NCBI RefSeq assembly: GCF_039535115.1
Contig: NZ_BAAAWO010000001.1
Span: 2,790,001-2,854,000 of the forward strand
Direction of reading: 5' to 3'
Source: Paeniglutamicibacter sulfureus
GTDB lineage: Bacteria > Actinomycetota > Actinomycetes > Actinomycetales > Micrococcaceae
DNA: 64,000 bases
Numbering within the stretch: the stretch's first letter is position 1; each line of letters begins with the position of its first letter. Positions 35,207 through 43,313 of the stretch are shown here, piece by piece. The notes beneath the pieces were generated by a model. The model ran no database searches. It worked only from the letters and a program-made list of their open reading frames with translations, and was not told the origin of the DNA. A program made the position numbers and the translations under genes.

Positions 35207-35374
35207 TCACCCCGTGCAGGCCTCGTTGGAACAACCTGCATCGCGTGGTGCCCAATGGGCCTCGTTCTCGCCCTTGTCCTCCCACACGATATGGCGATGC
35301 TGCCCGCATCGTTCGCAGGAAGGCGCCAAGTAGGTGGCGCGCTCGGCATCCGTGTACAACTTGTAGTCACCCAT
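35207..35374 (-). CDS. 55-residue four-cysteine protein (zinc-ribbon-like)
   Basis: A small gene with AAGGGAG 7 nt before the ATG at 35374 and a strong terminator after its stop. The protein begins MGDYKLYTDAERATYLAPSC and has CERC (Cys20, Cys23) and CSNEAC (Cys48, Cys53), a spacing that could bind one zinc. A central QHRHIVWEDKGE segment is polar. No family is recognised. It stands between a VOC gene and an ATP-grasp ligase. Ribosome site plus terminator make a real gene likely. Confidence 0.7.
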   Translation of the reverse strand: MGDYKLYTDAERATYLAPSCERCGQHRHIVWEDKGENEAHWAPRDAGCSNEACTG

Positions 35375-35440
35375 GTTTTTCTCCCTTGAACCTTGCGGAA
35401 CTAAAGTGCAATCACTCTACGCCCGAAGGGGAGGGGAACT

Positions 35441-36709
35441 CTAGGATGCCGGGTGGTGGCGCTTGAACTTGCGGTAGTGGTTTACCGTGCTCACCAGGAT
35501 GTAGAACCAGCGGCGGGGATTGGTTTCTTTCTTGTAGTACAGCGGGTGGCTATAGCGCTTGGCCGAAATGAGTTCCTCGACCTCGTTCTTCATGTCGCCC
35601 GGAAGGTAGCGACGCAAAAGGCGCAGCGGGAGGATGTTGTAGAGGTGGAAGTTCTCCGCGACCTCTAGCTCCGCTCCCCCGGATAATCCGCCGCGAAGGT
35701 ATTCCTCGACGTAGAAGCGCGTCACGTTGTGGCCGGCAGCGGTGATATAGAAGTGGTTGCGGCCCAGGCGCGGGTTCAGTTCGAAGAACTTGTAGGTCCC
35801 GTCGCGCGGGTCCAACTTCATGTCGAACATGGAAAAGCCGGTCCAGCCGAGGGCGTCGAGCAACCGGGACCCTTCGGCAACCGCCGTCTCGTTGGGCTGA
35901 GTGACAATGGCAGCGGAGTTTCCCAGCGCGCCGGGGGCATGCTCCTCGACGATGACCCGCCCGCAGGAGACAAATCGGACCTTGCCGCTTCGGTCGCTGA
36001 AGAACGTGGCCAGGTGCATGCCGCTGTCATCGCCCGGGATCAGGTCCTGGATGACCAAGGTGCCGGCGTACCCGGCGTTGGAGGCGTTGGCGATGAGCTC
36101 AGTCAATTCCGCCAGCGATGCGACGGTGTGGACCTTCTTCTTGCCCGCGAACTCCAGTGCACCCCAGGCCACTCCGTCCGAGGGCTTTACGATGGCCGGG
36201 AACGGAACCCCCTCGGCGGCAAGCTCCGCCTCAAGAGCCACCGGATCCGCGGATGCCCCGGCACAGTCGTGGACCACGGTGGCCGGGTAGCTGACGCCAA
36301 GGTCGCGGCAAAGTTCGTAGAAAGCATCCTTTTCCGTGGCCCGGTCCAACTCCGCATTGCCCACATAGGGGATGGTGAACCATTCGGCGAGCTCTTGGGC
36401 ATGGGTGGCGATGAAGCGGATGTGCTGGTCGGCGGCACCCAAGAGCAACAGCGGCCGCTTGGCACCGTTGGTGCCGCCGAATTCGCGTCCCAGCCCGGAC
36501 ACGAAGGCGGCGAACGCCGCCGGATCGTCCTGCCGGGCGAAGGGCCGCGGCACCAGGACCCGCGAGTGCTCGGTAATGCCGGTCATCACCGAGGGGACGA
36601 CCACCGAAAGCACGTCGTACTGCTCGTGGAACTCGCGCGCCAACGAGTACGCGCCGATGTCACCGCCCAAAATGACAGGGACGAAGGGCTGGTTCTCGTT
36701 GATCTGCAT
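35441..36709 (-). CDS. ATP-grasp carboxylate-amine ligase
   Basis: ATP-dependent ligase of 422 residues. The N-terminal FVPVILGGDIGAYSLAREFHEQY is shared with D-aspartate ligases and related ATP-grasp proteins of Gram-positive bacteria. The ATP-grasp core includes FPAIVKPSDGVAWG and the magnesium-binding FFELNPRLGRNHFYIT. A C-terminal basic tail (YRKFKRHH) follows. A role in adding an amino acid to the peptidoglycan peptide is possible by analogy, but the acceptor is unproven. The ATG at 36709 has no strong ribosome site. Divergent from csoR with the CsoR operators 30-75 bp away. Confidence 0.75.
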   Translation of the reverse strand: MQINENQPFVPVILGGDIGAYSLAREFHEQYDVLSVVVPSVMTGITEHSRVLVPRPFARQDDPAAFAAFVSGLGREFGGTNGAKRPLLLLGAADQHIRFIATHAQELAEWFTIPYVGNAELDRATEKDAFYELCRDLGVSYPATVVHDCAGASADPVALEAELAAEGVPFPAIVKPSDGVAWGALEFAGKKKVHTVASLAELTELIANASNAGYAGTLVIQDLIPGDDSGMHLATFFSDRSGKVRFVSCGRVIVEEHAPGALGNSAAIVTQPNETAVAEGSRLLDALGWTGFSMFDMKLDPRDGTYKFFELNPRLGRNHFYITAAGHNVTRFYVEEYLRGGLSGGAELEVAENFHLYNILPLRLLRRYLPGDMKNEVEELISAKRYSHPLYYKKETNPRRWFYILVSTVNHYRKFKRHHPAS

Positions 36710-36741
36710 GATCCAAAACTATCAACCCGGCACAAATCGGA

Positions 36742-36756
36742 TACCCCATGGGGGTA
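36742..36756. promoter_or_regulatory. CsoR-type operator 1
   Basis: TACCCC-atg-GGGGTA is a G/C-tract dyad of the kind bound by CsoR repressors. It lies immediately upstream of the csoR -35 element and 33 bp from the start of the divergent ligase gene. Confidence 0.75.
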
Positions 36757-36757
36757 C

Positions 36758-36785
36758 TTGACTTAATACCCTCAGGGGGTATTAT
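36758..36785 (+). promoter_or_regulatory. csoR promoter, predicted leaderless
   Basis: TTGACT (36758-36763) and TATTAT (36780-36785) are 16 bp apart. The ATG at 36793 follows 7 nt after the -10 element, so the message probably starts at the start codon. Confidence 0.75.
36764..36784. promoter_or_regulatory. CsoR-type operator 2, in the promoter spacer
   Basis: TAATACCC and GGGTATTA flank tcagg exactly between the -35 and -10 elements, so a bound repressor would block RNA polymerase. Copper would release it. Confidence 0.85.
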
Positions 36786-36792
36786 TTGGGGT

Positions 36793-37122
36793 ATGGAAAA
36801 CATCACCCTTCCGATCGACGAGCATGTCGGCCACGGATACACAGCCAACAAGGAAGCGCTGCTGAAGCGCCTCAACCGCATCGAGGGCCAGGTCCGCGGC
36901 GTCAATCGGATGGTCAATGGAGACAAGTACTGCATCGACATCCTCACGCAGATCTCCGCCATCAACGCTGCCCTGCACAAGGTCAGCCTCGGCCTAGTCG
37001 AAGAACACGTCTCCCATTGCGTCGTGAACGCCGCAGCGCAGAGCATCGAAACCGGCGACCAGTCCTTTGTGGACGAGAAGGTCGCGGAGGTCACCACGGC
37101 CATTGGCCGACTGCTGCGCTAG
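36793..37122 (+). CDS. csoR: Copper-sensing transcriptional repressor
   Basis: All-helical CsoR-family repressor of 109 residues that releases DNA on Cu(I) binding. Cys47, His72 and Cys76 have the same spacing as Cys36-His61-Cys65 of the Mycobacterium tuberculosis protein. LLKRLNRIEGQVRGVNRMV is the conserved first helix. First gene of csoR-copZ-copA, with two operators upstream that support autoregulation. The last codons and stop lie within a 14-bp tandem repeat. Confidence 0.93.
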   Translation: MENITLPIDEHVGHGYTANKEALLKRLNRIEGQVRGVNRMVNGDKYCIDILTQISAINAALHKVSLGLVEEHVSHCVVNAAAQSIETGDQSFVDEKVAEVTTAIGRLLR

Positions 37123-37141
37123 GGGGGCTGCGCTAGGGGGG
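37114..37141. repeat. 14-bp tandem repeat across the csoR stop codon
   Basis: CTGCGCTAGGGGGG occurs twice without a gap. The first copy contains the csoR TAG; the second places a like triplet just downstream in another frame. Probably replication slippage. Confidence 0.7.
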
Positions 37142-37195
37142 CACACGCGATCCCTGAATTCCACACACCCAAGAAACCACTCCCCAGGAGAAAAC

Positions 37196-37519
37196 ATGAG
37201 CGATACATCTAACGGCGGTTGCTGCGGCGGGAGCTGCGGATGCAACTCGAATGAAGGACTCACCATCACCACGCGACCGGAGGGCATCATGAGCCAGAAC
37301 AACATCACCCTAAAGATCGACGGCATGACCTGCGGCCACTGCGTCGCATCCGTCACCGAGGAACTGCGCGAAGTTGAAGGCGTCACCAATGTAGAGGTCT
37401 TCCTCTCCGCAGGAGGCACCTCGACCGCCAACGTCACCACCAACTCACAGGTGGATAACGCAGTGCTGACCCAGGCAGTCCAGGAGGCCGGCTACACCGT
37501 CGTCTCCACAGACGCCTAG
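37196..37519 (+). CDS. copZ: Copper chaperone (HMA domain) with cysteine-rich N-terminus
   Basis: Cu(I) carrier of 107 residues that would deliver copper to CopA. The HMA motif GMTCGHC is at residues 43-49. In front is a 31-residue extension with Cys9, Cys10, Cys14 and Cys16 (GGCCGGSCGC), a possible extra metal site. CCAGGAG stands 6 nt before ATG 37196. A second ATG at 37289 with GGAGGG upstream would give a standard 76-residue chaperone. Both forms may be made. Second gene of the copper operon. Confidence 0.88.
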   Translation: MSDTSNGGCCGGSCGCNSNEGLTITTRPEGIMSQNNITLKIDGMTCGHCVASVTEELREVEGVTNVEVFLSAGGTSTANVTTNSQVDNAVLTQAVQEAGYTVVSTDA

Positions 37520-37594
37520 GCCCACTCCCGATTGCCAACGCACGGGGCGAGCACCCAGATGCACGGACCATCGCCCGCCCCAGGAACGGAAAAG

Positions 37595-39877
37595 ATGAGC
37601 AACGAAACAACCTTCCCCGCCAACCAACGCATCATAGAACTAGATATCCAGGGCATGACCTGCGCATCGTGCGTGGGACGGGTTGAGCGCAAGCTCGGCA
37701 AGATCGACGGCGTCGAGGCCCTGGTGAACCTGCCGCTGGAATCGGCGCGGATCACGGTCCCGGAATCCATCAGCGACGAGCAGATCATTGCGACCGTGGA
37801 GTCAGCCGGATACCAGGCCAGCCTGAAGGCCGACCGCTATGCCGCCGCGCCTTCCCAGGCGCAGTCGGCTTCCATCGGCACTGTCGAACCGCCCAAGGCC
37901 CCGCGCACGGACCACATCACCGGGCACGGCGGAAACGACCTGAAGAAGCGACTGGTTGGTGCCGCGATCTTCACGGTTCCGTTGTTCATCATTTCCATGA
38001 TCCCTGCGGCGCAGTTCCCCCACTGGGGTTGGGTCGCGTTGGTTCTGGCCACGCCCGTAGTCTTCTGGTCGGCCTGGCCGTTCCACCGCGCCGCCGCGAT
38101 CAATGCGCGGCACCTGGCCTCCACGATGGACACGCTGGTGTCGATCGGGGTGCTCGCCGCGTACTTCTTCTCCCTGTGGCAATTGGCGGTTGACCCGATG
38201 CTGACCGCCCACATCGGCATGCCGATGAGCGAACACGCCCTGTACTTCGAGACCGCAGGCGTCGTGGCGACGTTCCTGCTTTTGGGACGCTTTCTGGAGG
38301 CGCGCGCCAAGTCGAAGGCCGGGGACGCACTGAAGACGCTGCTGGACCTCGGCGCGAAGGAAGCCGTCGTGCTGCGCGATGGTGTCGAAACGAAGATCCC
38401 CGCCGCCGAACTGGTGCCCGGCGACGAGTTCGTGGTGCGCCCGGGTGAAAAGATCGCCACCGACGGCTTCGTGGTCACCGGCCACTCCGCCGTGGACACG
38501 GCACTGGTCACCGGAGAATCGGTGCCTGTCGAGGTCGGACCGGAAGACACCGTCACCGGCGCCACCATCAACACTTCCGGCCGCCTGCTGGTGCGCGCCA
38601 CCCGGGTCGGCAAGGACACCACCCTGGCCCAGATGGGCCGACTGGTTTCCCAGGCGCAGACCGGCAAGGCCCCCATCGCCCGGCTCGCCGATAGGATCTC
38701 CGCCGTCTTCGTTCCGATCGTGCTGGCCATTGCTGTGCTGACCTTCGTGTTGTGGCTGGTATTCACCGGGGATATCAACGCCGCGGTTGCCGCCTCAGTC
38801 GCGGTGCTGGTCATCGCCTGCCCCTGCGCGCTGGGCCTGGCTACCCCCATCGGCCTGCTGGTGGGGTCCGGACGCGGGGCCCAACTGGGCATCTTGATCC
38901 GCGGACCACAGGTCTTGGAGGACACCCGCAAGATCGACACCGTATTGCTGGACAAGACCGGAACCATCACCGAGGGCAACCTCGCGGTCACTTCCACCGT
39001 CCCGGCCGCCGGTTTCGATGCCGCCACGCTGCTGGCCCTGGCCGGCGCCGCGGAATCGGGTTCAGAGCACCCCATTGCCCACGCCATCGTTGCGGCGGCG
39101 CGTGCAGAGGCACCGTTGGCAAAGGCCACAGCGTTCACCTCCGCCCCCGGTGGCGGGGTCAAGGCCCGCATTGGAGACCGGACCGTGGTTGCGGGACGGT
39201 CGAGCTGGATGCGGGAAAACGGAGTCCAGCTCAACGAGTCAGACCACCTGAGACTGCGCGAGGCCCAGCAAACCGGTGCCACCGCCATCATGATCGGTGT
39301 CGACGGCGCCTTCGCCGGACTGGTCAACCTCTCCGACACCATCAAGGAGTCCTCCGAGGCGGCGATTGCCCGGCTGAAGGAACTGGGACTGCGCCCGGTG
39401 CTGTTGACCGGCGACAATGCCGCAGTGGCCGCGCAGGTTGCATCCCGGGTCGGCATTGCCGAGGCCGATGTCTTTGCCGATGTCTTCCCCGAGGGCAAGG
39501 CCCAGGCCGTGCGCAAGCTGCAGGCCGAGGGCCGGGTCGTTGCCATGGTCGGCGACGGGGTCAACGACGCTCCGGCACTCGCCCAGGCGGACCTCGGGAT
39601 CGCCATGGGATCGGGAACCGACGTCGCCATCGAGGCTGCGGACCTGACCATCATGGGCAATGACCTCAACCAGGTGGCCCAGTCCATCGAGCTGTCCCGC
39701 AAGACGCTGGGCACCATCAAGATGAACCTGTTCTGGGCCTTCGTCTACAACACCGCCGGCATCCCGGTGGCGGCACTCGGGTTCCTGAACCCGATGATTG
39801 CCGGGGCTGCCATGGCCGCCAGCTCCGTGCTGGTGGTCGCCAACTCACTGCGACTGCGCAGCTTTGGGCGCAAGTAG
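37595..39877 (+). CDS. copA: Copper-exporting P1B-type ATPase
   Basis: Cu(I) efflux pump of 760 residues. The N-terminal HMA domain has GMTCASC (Cys23, Cys26). The membrane copper motif is CPC in VIACPCALGLATP, the phosphorylation site DKTGTITEG, the actuator TGES, and the hinge GDGVNDAPA. ATG 37595 has AGGAACGG upstream; a longer frame from 37532 lacks a good site. Third in the csoR-copZ-copA operon, ending before a GC-rich hairpin. Confidence 0.95.
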   Translation: MSNETTFPANQRIIELDIQGMTCASCVGRVERKLGKIDGVEALVNLPLESARITVPESISDEQIIATVESAGYQASLKADRYAAAPSQAQSASIGTVEPPKAPRTDHITGHGGNDLKKRLVGAAIFTVPLFIISMIPAAQFPHWGWVALVLATPVVFWSAWPFHRAAAINARHLASTMDTLVSIGVLAAYFFSLWQLAVDPMLTAHIGMPMSEHALYFETAGVVATFLLLGRFLEARAKSKAGDALKTLLDLGAKEAVVLRDGVETKIPAAELVPGDEFVVRPGEKIATDGFVVTGHSAVDTALVTGESVPVEVGPEDTVTGATINTSGRLLVRATRVGKDTTLAQMGRLVSQAQTGKAPIARLADRISAVFVPIVLAIAVLTFVLWLVFTGDINAAVAASVAVLVIACPCALGLATPIGLLVGSGRGAQLGILIRGPQVLEDTRKIDTVLLDKTGTITEGNLAVTSTVPAAGFDAATLLALAGAAESGSEHPIAHAIVAAARAEAPLAKATAFTSAPGGGVKARIGDRTVVAGRSSWMRENGVQLNESDHLRLREAQQTGATAIMIGVDGAFAGLVNLSDTIKESSEAAIARLKELGLRPVLLTGDNAAVAAQVASRVGIAEADVFADVFPEGKAQAVRKLQAEGRVVAMVGDGVNDAPALAQADLGIAMGSGTDVAIEAADLTIMGNDLNQVAQSIELSRKTLGTIKMNLFWAFVYNTAGIPVAALGFLNPMIAGAAMAASSVLVVANSLRLRSFGRK

Positions 39878-39896
39878 CAACGTCCGAGCCACGACG

Positions 39897-39954
39897 AGGC
39901 CGGTGTGTGGCGGCAGCGCTTCCCGTCTGGGGCACTGCGGCTGCACACCGGCCT
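39897..39954. terminator. Probable bidirectional terminator between copA and the EamA gene
   Basis: AGGCCGGTGTG (39897-39907) and CACACCGGCCT (39944-39954) form an 11-bp stem with a 36-nt internal region that can fold further. No long T-tract follows. It lies in the 96-bp gap between convergent genes. Confidence 0.6.
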
Positions 39955-39973
39955 TGCGTGTTGGCCGCGCTGG

Positions 39974-40948
39974 CTACCGGCTGCGCAATTCGTCGGCCCG
40001 TACCAGCAGCACGCCGCCGACGATCAACAGTCCTCCGAGCAACTGGACTCCTGCGGGCAGCTCACCCAGCAGAAGCCACGCCCACAGCACGGCGAAAAGC
40101 ACCTCGGTGAGCGAGATGAAGGAAGCAAGCTTCGAGCCCAGTGTCCGGGCTGCCATGATGCCGGTGACATAAGCGATGACCGTGGAGAACAGCACCAGTC
40201 CGCCCAGTGCCACCCACCACTGGGTTTCCCAACTGGCCAGCTTCACGGGCACGAACCTCACCTGCATGTCCAGCAGGCCGACCACACCCAGAATTCCCAT
40301 GGCCGCTGCCCCCACAAGCAGCCCGCCGGTGGCCAGCACGATTGGAGGCAGTGCGCCATCGGCTCGGGCGCTGACGAAGAAGTAGACCGTCAAACCTACG
40401 GCAGCACCCAGTCCCCAGAGCACCCCAATCGGGTCAACGCGCGTCTCACCCGCCAGATCCAGGACGGCGACCAGGCCGGCGAGGGCAAGGAGCGCGCCAC
40501 CGATCGTCATGGCCTTGGGAGTCCTGCGGTGGCGAACCCACAGAAAGAGCACGATCAGCACGGGGGCCAGGTACTCCAGCAGCAGCGCCACTCCCACATC
40601 GAGTCTTTCGACGGCCAGGAAATAGCAGAATTGGCAGGCGCCGACGCCGAAAAGCCCAAAGAGCAGGATCGACTTCCAGTTGCGGGCCAGCAGCGACCAC
40701 TTGCCACGCATGATCAGCAGCGTGGGAATCAGCAACACCAGTGCTGCGCCTGCCATGCGCAGCGTCACCGCCGCGGCGGGACTCCAGCCCGCCTCCAGCA
40801 GCGACTTGGCGAACGAACCAGACAGGCCGAAGACCGCCGATGAAAACAGCGCAATGCCGACGCCGCCCAGGCGTGGGCGCGAGGACGACACCGGGACTGC
40901 AGGGGGTGACAGCTGTGCCAACTGTGTGGGGATTTCTTCTCTTGGCAC
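39974..40948 (-). CDS. EamA/DMT-family exporter
   Basis: Drug/metabolite-type transporter of 324 residues with ten predicted membrane segments in two EamA repeats. The first begins VGIALFSSAVFGLSGSFAKSLLEAG, and the second ends LLGGLLIVGGVLLVRADELRSR. The GTG at 40948 has AAGGAG 9 nt upstream; an earlier in-frame start at 41005 has none. Divergent from a CGNR regulator, a pairing common in actinobacteria, so that regulator probably controls it. Substrate unknown. Confidence 0.85.
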   Translation of the reverse strand: MPREEIPTQLAQLSPPAVPVSSSRPRLGGVGIALFSSAVFGLSGSFAKSLLEAGWSPAAAVTLRMAGAALVLLIPTLLIMRGKWSLLARNWKSILLFGLFGVGACQFCYFLAVERLDVGVALLLEYLAPVLIVLFLWVRHRRTPKAMTIGGALLALAGLVAVLDLAGETRVDPIGVLWGLGAAVGLTVYFFVSARADGALPPIVLATGGLLVGAAAMGILGVVGLLDMQVRFVPVKLASWETQWWVALGGLVLFSTVIAYVTGIMAARTLGSKLASFISLTEVLFAVLWAWLLLGELPAGVQLLGGLLIVGGVLLVRADELRSR

Positions 40949-41093
40949 GGCGATACGCTCCTTGGCAAAGTCGGCCCGACGCGCGAAGGGGGCTTGTGGC
41001 CGCAACGACTGTCAGGAGTAAAATTATGTATGATCATGACACTAGATCCACGGGGGTTTCCCCGTCAATCCACAGTGCACCACAGGAGTCACA

Positions 41094-41648
41094 TTGATCT
41101 TTGCCCCTGACACAGAGGTTGCCCTGGGCACTGTCGTTGCCCTCATCAACTCATCAGTCCAAGCTTCCGACGGGCTGCTCACGCGTGCCGACCTCAACGA
41201 GTTCCTCAACGAGCAGGGGTTCACCGGCTCTCGGACCCACAATGACGCGGAGCTGCGCTCGGTACGCCAACTGCGCTCCCAGCTGCGCAAGCTGTGGTCC
41301 GCCTCCGAGGAGGAGGCCGTGGACAGGGTCAACAACATCCTGCGCAACGCCCGCGCCCTGCCGCAATTGGTCAAGCACGACGGGTGGGAATACCACATCC
41401 ACGCCACCACGCCGGAGGCGCCACTGAGCGAGCGCATGGCGGTGGAAGCCGCCATGGCCCTGGTGGATGTGTTGCGTTCGGGCGAATTGTCGCGCCTGCG
41501 GGCCTGTGCGGCCGAGGACTGCGAGGCGGTGCTGTTGGACCTCTCGAGGAATCGTTCGAAGCGCTATTGCGACACCGGCAACTGTGCCAACCGGGAGCAC
41601 GTGCGCGCATACCGCCAGCGAAAATCCGAGCAAAAACCCGGGCTGTGA
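41094..41648 (+). CDS. CGNR zinc-finger regulator (ABATE domain)
   Basis: Probable transcriptional regulator of 184 residues. An N-terminal ABATE domain (ALINSSVQASDGLLTRADLNEFL) is followed by a C-terminal CGNR zinc finger. Its cysteines are in CAAEDCEAVLLD and YCDTGNCANREHVRAYRQRK. The TTG start at 41094 has AGGAG 5-6 nt upstream. Divergent from the EamA exporter. The intervening 145 bp contain the 8-bp palindrome ATGATCAT (41030-41037), a possible operator. Confidence 0.85.
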   Translation: MIFAPDTEVALGTVVALINSSVQASDGLLTRADLNEFLNEQGFTGSRTHNDAELRSVRQLRSQLRKLWSASEEEAVDRVNNILRNARALPQLVKHDGWEYHIHATTPEAPLSERMAVEAAMALVDVLRSGELSRLRACAAEDCEAVLLDLSRNRSKRYCDTGNCANREHVRAYRQRKSEQKPGL

Positions 41649-41705
41649 ACATACACTGGAGCCAGGGCCGAAAGTGTATTAGGCCCGCCGATCGGAGGAG
41701 CCACC

Positions 41706-42035
41706 GTGAACAGCGAAGAAGCCCCGCAACCACACGCCGCTGACGAGTACGAAGTCGACCTGGAGAAGTCCCATGACGGCCCGGCAAGAGCCGCCGCCCG
41801 CTGGGCCGCCGCGCTGGTCAATGGCTTCTTCGGCGGAGCCGGATCCGACGCAGTCGGTGCTGCCGTCGTCGTCCACCGGATCGACAACAAAGCCGAGGTG
41901 CTGCGCATCAATGCGGGCAGCATCGAGGATGCCGAGTCAATGGTGGCGATGGTCCGCTCGGACCTCGAGGAGCTGGACCACGACGAATTCCTGGATCGCT
42001 GGGGCGGGCGCGACGGCGCCGAGCCCGCGCTCTAG
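41706..42035 (+). CDS. Hypothetical protein, 109 residues
   Basis: Not recognised. A soluble acidic protein: residues 1-30 are polar, 30-60 are Ala/Gly-rich (AARWAAALVNGFFGGAGSDAVGAAVVV), and the end is acidic (VRSDLEELDHDEFLDRWGG). The GTG at 41706 has a strong GGAGGAG site 5 nt upstream. It follows the CGNR gene by 57 bp on the same strand and could be co-transcribed. Confidence 0.65.
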   Translation: MNSEEAPQPHAADEYEVDLEKSHDGPARAAARWAAALVNGFFGGAGSDAVGAAVVVHRIDNKAEVLRINAGSIEDAESMVAMVRSDLEELDHDEFLDRWGGRDGAEPAL

Positions 42036-42247
42036 CCCGTCAGCAGCACAAGCCATGCCGTGGAGGCAACCACCTGGCCTTCACGGATCTATCCTGCGGG
42101 AAAGCCTTGCCGGCGCCTGAACCTGTGCTCGGAGCCCTTGATCATCGGGACAAACACCAAAAGACCACGCGCGAAAATGAAGGCGCCCGTCAGCGCCGCC
42201 GTGCGGAAGCGATGTACGTCCGGTCGCCGTGAGGGACTGGGAAGAAG

Positions 42248-42263
42248 CCTTGTTGCAACAAGG
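42248..42263. promoter_or_regulatory. 16-bp perfect palindrome
   Basis: CCTTGTTGCAACAAGG has no spacer. It could be an operator, but no adjacent promoter or regulator identifies it. Confidence 0.35.
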
Positions 42264-42315
42264 TTGCCAAGAAATCGACGCCCGCACTTTCTTCACCGCC
42301 ACCGCCGGTTAACCA

Positions 42316-42348
42316 ACGATGCCGCCCGGGATTCCCGGGCGGCATCGT
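42316..42348. terminator. 15-bp hairpin, probable terminator
   Basis: ACGATGCCGCCCGGG / CCCGGGCGGCATCGT with loop att. No T-tract. It lies 17 nt beyond the stop of the minus-strand gene at 42366. Confidence 0.6.
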
Positions 42349-42365
42349 CCAAAAGCGTGGTTTAT

Positions 42366-42701
42366 CTAGTTCTTCTTCTTGGGCTTCGCGTCCGGGGTTT
42401 CCGACGAGCGGTTGACTCCGGATCCGGTTCCCATTTCCTCGGGGTTTTCCTTGCCCGCCATGGTCATCACGGAAATAATCAACAAGCACGCGACGAAGGC
42501 GACGCCAAAGGCCACAAGCCCGATGTCGATACGCAACGGGTTATCCGAGCCACCGGTTGACGAAATGGTGGCAATGACGCCGGCAACGATGCCCATGACC
42601 AAGGAGAAGGAAAGGGGTGCCTTGATGCTCTGCTGCCAAGATTTTTTCTCGGCTGGGGTGTTGCCCACGAAAGGCCCTCCTACAGGTTTTTGGTTCAACA
42701 T
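42366..42701 (-). CDS. Small membrane protein, 111 residues
   Basis: Two predicted membrane helices (LSFSLVMGIVAGVIATIS and IGLVAFGVAFVACLLIISVMTMAG) follow a polar N-terminus, with a basic, Lys-rich tail. No family recognised. The ATG at 42701 has GGAGC 8 nt upstream and starts 5 nt after the stop of the preceding membrane-protein gene, so the two form an operon. Confidence 0.7.
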   Translation of the reverse strand: MLNQKPVGGPFVGNTPAEKKSWQQSIKAPLSFSLVMGIVAGVIATISSTGGSDNPLRIDIGLVAFGVAFVACLLIISVMTMAGKENPEEMGTGSGVNRSSETPDAKPKKKN

Positions 42702-42706
42702 TTATT

Positions 42707-43285
42707 CTAGCTCCAAAGCCCGGTCTCGGGTTCCTTCGCGGCATGGCGCAGGCCGAAGGCCGAGATCAGTACGAACACCGCCAGGATAATGGCGCCACCG
42801 CCTGCCAGACCGAGCAATCCGTGGGCGTCCAAGTGCAGACCCATCAGCAGCGACGCCCCCGCGCCCAGGGACACGAAGCCGGTGACCAGCTGATCCTTGA
42901 ACGGGACGAACTCGGCGCGGTGCCGAATGAAGACCACGATTTCCAGTGCGCCGGCGAGGATCCACGCGGCGGCCCCGGCGATCGCGACCACAAGGGTCTC
43001 GGGACGGAACGCCATGACCAGGCCCGCGAGGATCATGGCCACCGCGGAACCCGCATAGAGCCCGCGCACGGACTTCGGGGCGCTCGGGACGCTGGCATAG
43101 TCCCAGAGGAACTTTGCGCTGATCACCATGAAGGCAGCCAACGAGTAGGCCAGCACCTGGTTGTTGGCGGCGGGCCAGAATATGGACACGAGCGCAAAAC
43201 CGGCGGCCGTCGCGGCGCGCCCCATCACTGGGGTGGCTACTTCGGCGGCAATGGTTGCGGGGATTTTTACTGCAGGCACGTCCAC
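42707..43285 (-). CDS. Membrane protein, 192 residues
   Basis: Six predicted helices, no catalytic motif. VSIFWPAANNQVLAYSLAAFMVIS and the repeated AIAGAAAWILAGALEIVVFI show the glycine/alanine-rich character of HdeD- or DUF308-like proteins, but assignment is weak. The GTG at 43285 has a poor ribosome site. First in a pair with 42366-42701. Confidence 0.65.
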   Translation of the reverse strand: MDVPAVKIPATIAAEVATPVMGRAATAAGFALVSIFWPAANNQVLAYSLAAFMVISAKFLWDYASVPSAPKSVRGLYAGSAVAMILAGLVMAFRPETLVVAIAGAAAWILAGALEIVVFIRHRAEFVPFKDQLVTGFVSLGAGASLLMGLHLDAHGLLGLAGGGAIILAVFVLISAFGLRHAAKEPETGLWS

Positions 43286-43313
43286 AAGTCTACCGGCGAT
43301 GGAACCTCCGGCC

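Larger units (their letters stand above)
42036..42365. other. Spacer with palindrome and hairpin
   Basis: No gene is convincing. A 16-bp perfect palindrome lies at 42248-42263 and a strong hairpin at 42316-42348. Between them the plus strand can be read as VRDWEEALLQQG, EIDARTFFTATAG and a stop, possibly the end of a lost gene. Confidence 0.45.

Noticed and set aside
42060..42315. Possible tRNA or small RNA gene in the spacer
   Set aside because: No cloverleaf, anticodon stem or CCA end could be drawn. Only a palindrome and a terminator-like hairpin are visible.
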